Shown: positions 59,275 through 64,000 of the stretch, piece by piece
How positions within the stretch are numbered: the stretch's first letter is position 1
Layout of the letters: each line of letters starts with the position of its first letter
Source of the DNA: Parachryseolinea silvisoli
Lineage (GTDB): Bacteria > Bacteroidota > Bacteroidia > Cytophagales > Cyclobacteriaceae
Reading direction: 5' to 3'
Length of the DNA: 64,000 nt
Assembly (NCBI RefSeq): GCF_021190955.1
Contig: NZ_JAIOAO010000001.1
Span: 806,001 to 870,000 of the forward strand
Notes under the pieces: model-generated
The model's database searches: none
Told to the model about the DNA's origin: nothing
Seen by the model: the letters and a program-made list of their open reading frames with translations, nothing else
Program-made: the position numbers and the translations under genes

Positions 59275-62200
59275 TTAGAATCCGGCTTTCAGGCTGATAC
59301 CATAGCTTCTTACAGTGGGACCTACGGCAAACTCACCTGAAAATGCGCTCACCTGAGAACCGTTGTAACCGGTGATCTCCGGATCGACGATGTTATTGGA
59401 CGAGGGTGTCCACAAGAACAAGTTTCTACCGACCAGGCTCACGTTGAGGCTGGAGATCGGCGTGCTCTGCAGCAGCGACGACGGAAGGTTGTAGCTCAAC
59501 ACCACTTCGCGCAGTTTAACAAAGGTTCTGTCAAGTACGTGGCCACGCTCCTGGTACAGGTTCGTCGACGAGTTCATGTATTCAGAGAAGTTGTTGACGT
59601 TTACCGGAATGTCGTTTTCGACATATACCGGCGCATCATCGGTACCTACTTGCTTCACCGAGTTCGGTACGATGAACGGTTTGCGATCATTGTACAGCGT
59701 GTTGGTCGAGTTACCCACGAATTCCATCAGGCGCTTGGTGTATGAATACATGTCACCACCACGACGGTAGTCAAAGGTGAATGCCAGGCTTAGGCCTTTG
59801 TAGGTAAACTGGTTGCTCAGACCGGTCACGAAGTCGGGCTGCATGTTTCCAATGAACTCTTTCTCAGCAGATGCTGTCGGAATACCTTGTGCGTTTACGA
59901 TGATGTGTCCATCAGGATCGCGTGCATAATCAACAGCCTTGTAAGCACCTACCGGGTGGCCTTTGGCGGCGACGAAGTCGATACCATAGATGCTGTTGAT
60001 GAGGAACTCGTCGAGACCATCGGCCAGGGCGATTACCTTGCTGCGGTTGAATGTCCAGTTGCTTGACAATGTCCAACTGAAATCACCTACTTCAATCGGC
60101 GTCACGGTTACTAACAACTCGAGGCCTTTGTTCTGCACTTTGCCCAGGTTGTTGAAGAACGTGGTATAGCCGGTCGAGTTGGGCAACTGTACCGGCAGAA
60201 TCTGGTCTTTGGTGTTTTTGTTGTAGAGGGTCAGGTCGATGCCGAGACGGTTCTGAAAAAACTTCAGCTCAGTCCCCACTTCAACTTCGGTCGTGATCTC
60301 TGGCTTCAGATTGGGGTTACCCAACTGGTTCGCTACCTCGAACGCATTGATACCTTTGATCGGGAAGTCCAGCTCACCGAATGACAGCTGTACATTCCCC
60401 GGTACAAATACATTGTATACCCCGTACGGATCGGCGTCACGGCCTGTCTGTCCTACGGCTACACGCACCTTGCCAAAAGAGAGCGGACCGGAGATGGACG
60501 GGAACATGTCTGAGAACACGAGGCTGGCATTTGCCCCGCCGTAGAAATATGAGTTGTTGCCTTTGGGCAGTGTCGAAGACCAGTCGTTACGCGCGGATGC
60601 ACTGAAATACAGGTAATCCTTATAGGAAAAAGAAGCTTGCGCATATACACCTACAAGTCTACGCAGCGATTCGAATGTGTTTACTGTCGGTGGATTGGCG
60701 CTGTTAGCTAAGGAGTAGAAGCGTGGAACGCTAAGGTTACTGGCATAAGCATCGTACTCATCCAGGCTGCGTTGGTTCACGTTATGCCCGATGAAACCAT
60801 CAAAGTTTATATCGGAAGAAATCTTCTTATTGAACGAAATAATGAGGTCACTGTTCACCTCGCGTGAATAACGTGAACGGTTAAACACAGTACCCGGCAC
60901 ATCGATCTCGCTCGCATTGTATCCTGCATCGTTGAAGTTCGCAATCGCGATCCAGTCCTTTACCTGCGAGTTAGCAACATCCGTACCGATACGCCATTTT
61001 GCAGTCAACCAGTCGGTCAGCTTATAGTCAAAGTTTAAGTTACCCTGTATACGGTTTTCGATAAAGTCGTTGCCATTTTCTTTCAGTACAAACCAGGGAT
61101 TCTGGTTGTACGGCGTATAGAAATTGTCCAGGTTGTAAAACTTATTATTGTAATCCTTCATATCCACCACGCTCAGGTCGTTGGGGATCTGGATCATCTC
61201 CTGGAACAGTGTTGCACCGTTCGAGCCCTGCCCCACCGTTACCGCTTTGGCATTTTTGAGGAAATAGTTAATCGAAGACGATACGCTCAGCCTCTTTCCG
61301 GTGTAAGAACCGCGGAAGGAAAACGTATTACGTTTGTACGAATCGGCATCTGTGGGAATGATACCGTCTTCCGAAGTATTACCGTACGAAAAGTAGTACG
61401 TCAGCTTGTCTGTACCACCGCTCACCGAGATGGTGTTCATAAAGGCTGTGCCGACATCATAGAAGTCGCGGACGTTATCTTCGAGGGCCACGTATGGTTT
61501 GATCAATTGAGTGTTGTCTACGACGTTACCCCAAATGCGCGTGCGACCGTCGAATTTAGGTCCCCAGCTTCCGTTCTGTGTGTAATCGTTGATACCATTC
61601 CAGCCCTGACCGAACTCTTGTTGTACTTCGGGCAAGCGCAGCGGCGTGCTGAAAGTAGCCGAGCTGCTTAGGCTTACGCGCAGGCGGTCACCTGTTTTGC
61701 CTTTCTTCGTAGTAATAACAATGACACCGTTGGCTGCACGTGAACCATAAAGGGCGGTAGCCGACGCGCTCTTCAACACCGTAACCGACTCGATATCGTC
61801 GGGGTTAATGTCGTTGGCGCGGTTACCAAAGTCCTGCTGCCGGTTGGCGTTGTTATTGTCGGACGTAAAGTTGTTAAAGCCGTTGTTGATCGGCACACCG
61901 TCTATTACGTACAGCGGGTTGTTATTACCACCGATGGAGTTTACACCACGAATAGTAACGAACGTCGCTGCACCGGGCTGACCTGAAGACGAGTTAACAA
62001 TCACACCGGCAACTTTACCTTGCAGCGCATTGATGGGGCTGAAGGAACGTCCTTGCGATACTTCTTTGCTGCTGACAGTAGACGCAGAATAACCGAGCGC
62101 TGCCTGGCTGCGTTCCACCCCGAGGGCAGTAACCACCACTTCGCTCAGTTGCGTCATGTCTTGTTGCATGGGTACGTCGATAACCGAACGCTGCCCCACT

Positions 62201-62451
62201 TCGATCTCTTGTGTAACCAGGCCGATGAACGAGAATGTTAGTGTACCCCCCGTCGCGGGGATGGACAGCGTATAGCCTCCATTTACGTCAGTCGTGGTAC
62301 CGTTTGTCGTACCCTTCAGTAAGACGTTCACGCCGGGTAGGCCGGAACCGTCTTCTGCTGCTGTTACCTTGCCGGTAACGGTTCGTTCCTGTGCCCAGGC
62401 TACACTTATATGCAGCAGGCAAAGGAATCCAATTTGTAGAAATTTCCTCAT
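59275..62451 (-). CDS. SusC/RagA-family TonB-dependent outer-membrane receptor
   Basis: 1058 residues: signal peptide, a carboxypeptidase-D-like plug extension (GKVTAAEDGSGLPGVNVLLKGTTNGTTTDVNGGYTL), the TonB box region (LSEVVVTALGVERSQAALGYS), a plug domain (LQGKVAGVIVNSSSGQPGAATFVTIRG), and a 22-strand barrel to the C-terminal aromatic (VRSYGISLKAGF). It imports a substrate bound by the SusD partner 21 bases downstream. Regulation may involve the NarL-type pair upstream on the same strand, since an attenuator-like hairpin is in the gap. Confidence 0.95.
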   Translation of the reverse strand: MRKFLQIGFLCLLHISVAWAQERTVTGKVTAAEDGSGLPGVNVLLKGTTNGTTTDVNGGYTLSIPATGGTLTFSFIGLVTQEIEVGQRSVIDVPMQQDMTQLSEVVVTALGVERSQAALGYSASTVSSKEVSQGRSFSPINALQGKVAGVIVNSSSGQPGAATFVTIRGVNSIGGNNNPLYVIDGVPINNGFNNFTSDNNNANRQQDFGNRANDINPDDIESVTVLKSASATALYGSRAANGVIVITTKKGKTGDRLRVSLSSSATFSTPLRLPEVQQEFGQGWNGINDYTQNGSWGPKFDGRTRIWGNVVDNTQLIKPYVALEDNVRDFYDVGTAFMNTISVSGGTDKLTYYFSYGNTSEDGIIPTDADSYKRNTFSFRGSYTGKRLSVSSSINYFLKNAKAVTVGQGSNGATLFQEMIQIPNDLSVVDMKDYNNKFYNLDNFYTPYNQNPWFVLKENGNDFIENRIQGNLNFDYKLTDWLTAKWRIGTDVANSQVKDWIAIANFNDAGYNASEIDVPGTVFNRSRYSREVNSDLIISFNKKISSDINFDGFIGHNVNQRSLDEYDAYASNLSVPRFYSLANSANPPTVNTFESLRRLVGVYAQASFSYKDYLYFSASARNDWSSTLPKGNNSYFYGGANASLVFSDMFPSISGPLSFGKVRVAVGQTGRDADPYGVYNVFVPGNVQLSFGELDFPIKGINAFEVANQLGNPNLKPEITTEVEVGTELKFFQNRLGIDLTLYNKNTKDQILPVQLPNSTGYTTFFNNLGKVQNKGLELLVTVTPIEVGDFSWTLSSNWTFNRSKVIALADGLDEFLINSIYGIDFVAAKGHPVGAYKAVDYARDPDGHIIVNAQGIPTASAEKEFIGNMQPDFVTGLSNQFTYKGLSLAFTFDYRRGGDMYSYTKRLMEFVGNSTNTLYNDRKPFIVPNSVKQVGTDDAPVYVENDIPVNVNNFSEYMNSSTNLYQERGHVLDRTFVKLREVVLSYNLPSSLLQSTPISSLNVSLVGRNLFLWTPSSNNIVDPEITGYNGSQVSAFSGEFAVGPTVRSYGISLKAGF

Positions 62452-62888
62452 ACTTGTTAGGTTAATGATTTTGAAATTGACCCCACGCCGGTAAATCGTT
62501 ATGCAGGGATTACCGGTATGTTACTTTTTCAAAACTCCCAAAAGCACGGGCTAAAAGAATGACGAAGGAGAGGGTATATTACATGTCTTGTTATACCACT
62601 ATTTGGGGTAATTATAAATCTCCTTTACCTATGGGCAAAAAAAAAGCCCCTCCATCTGAGGGGCCGATCCTGCCGAAATTTTCTCCATTAACCTAAACTT
62701 ATGAATAAATTTCTCTTTCGTGACGAGGTAGGATCATGCAGCAAAATTGGTATGTGCCGTACTAAATTCCATCCCCCGTATAGGTTGATTTTAAAAAGCG
62801 CGCTTTCTTCCCACATAAATCGGTAGGTGTCACTATTCTCACGACACCGACATTTGGAAACGTTAGCGATCAAAAAAATTATTATTTG
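62452..62888 (-). other. Intergenic region in front of the SusC gene (437 bases)
   Basis: AT-rich; holds no convincing gene. A small open frame (62688-62873, 61 codons from a TTG) has no support. I see a strong hairpin with a T9 run on the minus strand at 62637-62665, and an inverted repeat CCGGTAA (62488-62494) with TTACCGG (62510-62516). No TAnnTTTG box was found for SusC. Confidence 0.5.
62637..62665 (-). terminator. Terminator or attenuator between the response regulator and SusC
   Basis: Stem GCCCCTC-catct-GAGGGGC followed by T9 on the minus strand. It could end the regulator operon or attenuate transcription that reads into the SusC gene. Confidence 0.85.
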
Positions 62889-63521
62889 CTAAATCAGTTT
62901 TTCGAGGTTTGCCTTGGCAATTGCCTCCGACTTACTGTTGACCTGCAGTTTGGAGTAGATATTTTTTATGTGTGTCTTTGCTGTTTCCTTCGAGATAAAC
63001 AGCTCTTCGGAGATCTGTGTATACGTCTTACCTTCTGAGATCAGTTGCAATATTTCAGTCTCGCGACGCGTGAGCGGCGAGTTGGGGTTCACGTGAAAGT
63101 TGTCGATTACCATCCGCGCAATGCGGCTGCTCATCGGTGCACCGCCCTTGACAATTTCTTCCAGCGCCGCGAGCAACTCCATGTAATTAGCGCTTTTGGT
63201 GATGTACCCGGAAGCACCGGCCTTCAACGCCTCAAACACCAGCTCGCTGTCTTCGTACACCGTTACCATCACGATATCAATGTGCGGGAATTTCTCTTTA
63301 ATGATCTTGGCTCCCTGTATACCATTGATGCCCGGAAGCTCGATGTCCATGAGGACAATCTCGGGTTTGTCGCGATTGATGTTGTCGATGGCGTCTTCGC
63401 AGTTGCCATAGGCATTGACGACCATAAACTTCTGCGAGCTGTTGACTATCAGGTTGAAGCTGTTCCGGATCTCCTGATCATCTTCGATCAGCAGAACGCG
63501 TTTTTTAAAGGGTAATGCCAT
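62889..63521 (-). CDS. NarL/LuxR-family response regulator
   Basis: 210 residues. Receiver domain with Asp59 (VLMDIELPG), the conserved Lys in ITKS, and a C-terminal LuxR-type helix-turn-helix: TRRETEILQLISEGKTYTQISEELFISKETAKTHIKNIYSKL. It overlaps the kinase gene by 17 bases and is co-transcribed with it. The genes it controls are unknown, but the SusC/SusD operon begins 437 bases downstream on the same strand. Confidence 0.92.
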   Translation of the reverse strand: MALPFKKRVLLIEDDQEIRNSFNLIVNSSQKFMVVNAYGNCEDAIDNINRDKPEIVLMDIELPGINGIQGAKIIKEKFPHIDIVMVTVYEDSELVFEALKAGASGYITKSANYMELLAALEEIVKGGAPMSSRIARMVIDNFHVNPNSPLTRRETEILQLISEGKTYTQISEELFISKETAKTHIKNIYSKLQVNSKSEAIAKANLEKLI

Positions 63522-64000
63522 AATGCGGTTTTTTGGTGATTTTGAAGGTTAGCGATACGCGGGTGCCTTGCTCCGGTACGCTGTGTATACGCAAAACAGA
63601 CCCGAGCTTATCGGCTCTGTCGCGAATATTTTGCAGGCCATTGGTTTTTTGTGCTTCTGCGGCCTTAAAGCCGACGCCGTCATCCTCCACACTGAGCTCA
63701 AACCCATCTTCACCGGCACGCGTCAGCGAAAGCTTGACGTTCCTGGCCTCTGAATATTTGAAGGCGTTGGTCATCACTTCTTTGAAAATGAGGTTGGCGT
63801 CGCGGCTAAAGCCGTAGGGCAGTTTGATCTTTTCGCGCACGTCGTTGAAGGCCCGAAACTGGATAGATTTTTCTTCAAACAGCTTTTCGCCAAAGTCGCG
63901 AATGTGAAGGAAGAGCTTGGACAGCTCGTCATTTACAGGGTCAATGGACCAAATGAAGTCGCGGGTGCCGGTATACAGATATTTGGCAGAATTCTCGACC
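63505..64000 (-). CDS. Sensor histidine kinase, C-terminal part (NarX/DesK type)
   Basis: The frame is open to the right edge, so the N-terminal part is outside. The visible 165 residues contain the ATP-binding domain: FIWSIDPVNDELSKLFLHIRDFGEKLFEEKS, N-box FKEVMTNAFKYSEA, G1-like VEDDGVGF and G2 NGLQNIRDRADKLG. It has the HATPase layout of HisKA_3 kinases, partners of NarL regulators. A signal-input domain must precede it. Confidence 0.88.
   Translation of the reverse strand, partial: VENSAKYLYTGTRDFIWSIDPVNDELSKLFLHIRDFGEKLFEEKSIQFRAFNDVREKIKLPYGFSRDANLIFKEVMTNAFKYSEARNVKLSLTRAGEDGFELSVEDDGVGFKAAEAQKTNGLQNIRDRADKLGSVLRIHSVPEQGTRVSLTFKITKKPHYGITL

Noticed and set aside
62688-62873. 61-codon minus-strand frame before SusC
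   Set aside because: TTG start, no signal or motif, AT-rich intergenic DNA; no reason to call it a gene.
1-64000. CRISPR arrays, tRNA or rRNA genes
   Set aside because: No regularly spaced direct repeats, no cloverleaf and no rRNA-like conserved stretch was recognised by eye; a covariance search would be needed to be sure.

Overview
The window looks like chromosomal DNA of a Bacteroidota bacterium, probably in or near the Cytophagales. The evidence is a SusC/SusD pair, THUMP-type RNA methyltransferase, FtsH and BirA of Bacteroidota style, -7 boxes of the TAnnTTTG type in front of several genes, and a 25-kb flexirubin/aryl-polyene pigment cluster. Most of the DNA is GC-rich by eye; one gene (31626-35186) is visibly AT-rich. 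No rRNA, tRNA or CRISPR array was recognised.

Region 1 (1-3400): end of a DsbA/FrnE-like oxidoreductase, a secreted BNR-repeat protein, a secreted protein of unknown function and a coiled-coil lipoprotein.

Region 2 (3400-28624, all on the minus strand, mostly overlapping or abutting genes): a flexirubin/aryl-polyene pathway. A tyrosine ammonia-lyase makes 4-coumarate, a PaaK-like ligase activates it, and two ACPs are primed by a dedicated AcpS. Three active ketosynthases, two Cys-less ketosynthase-like proteins, FabG and two complementary dehydratase-like hotdog proteins would extend the polyene. A halogenase-like flavoprotein, a methyltransferase and a CrtI-like oxidoreductase could tailor it. 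Acyltransferases, a glycosyltransferase, LolA/LolB-like proteins, a polysaccharide deacetylase and an MMPL-acyltransferase-methyltransferase fusion would attach it and move it to the outer membrane. The dialkylresorcinol genes darA and darB are not in the window.

Region 3 (28830-38820): a patatin/beta-barrel (type Vd) protein, then an accessory stretch. It holds an AT-rich 1186-residue NACHT NTPase with a HEPN-like N-terminus and a cold-shock-like C-terminus (candidate defence protein), a TetR regulator with a clear palindromic operator, a frameshifted HPP gene, a gene running antisense into a hydrolase, and OsmC.

Region 4 (38855-46930): a probable metal-linked ABC exporter operon and housekeeping genes (rlmL-like, birA, rsfS, ftsH, lpxH).

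Region 5 (46932-55660): secreted proteins, an NHL-repeat lipoprotein, an NtrC/NtrY-type two-component pair, a second AcpP with a textbook Bacteroidota promoter, a diacylglycerol-kinase-like enzyme and a disrupted secreted gene.

Region 6 (55782-64000): a SusC/SusD uptake operon with two accessory lipoproteins, and a NarL-type response regulator with its sensor kinase cut by the window edge.
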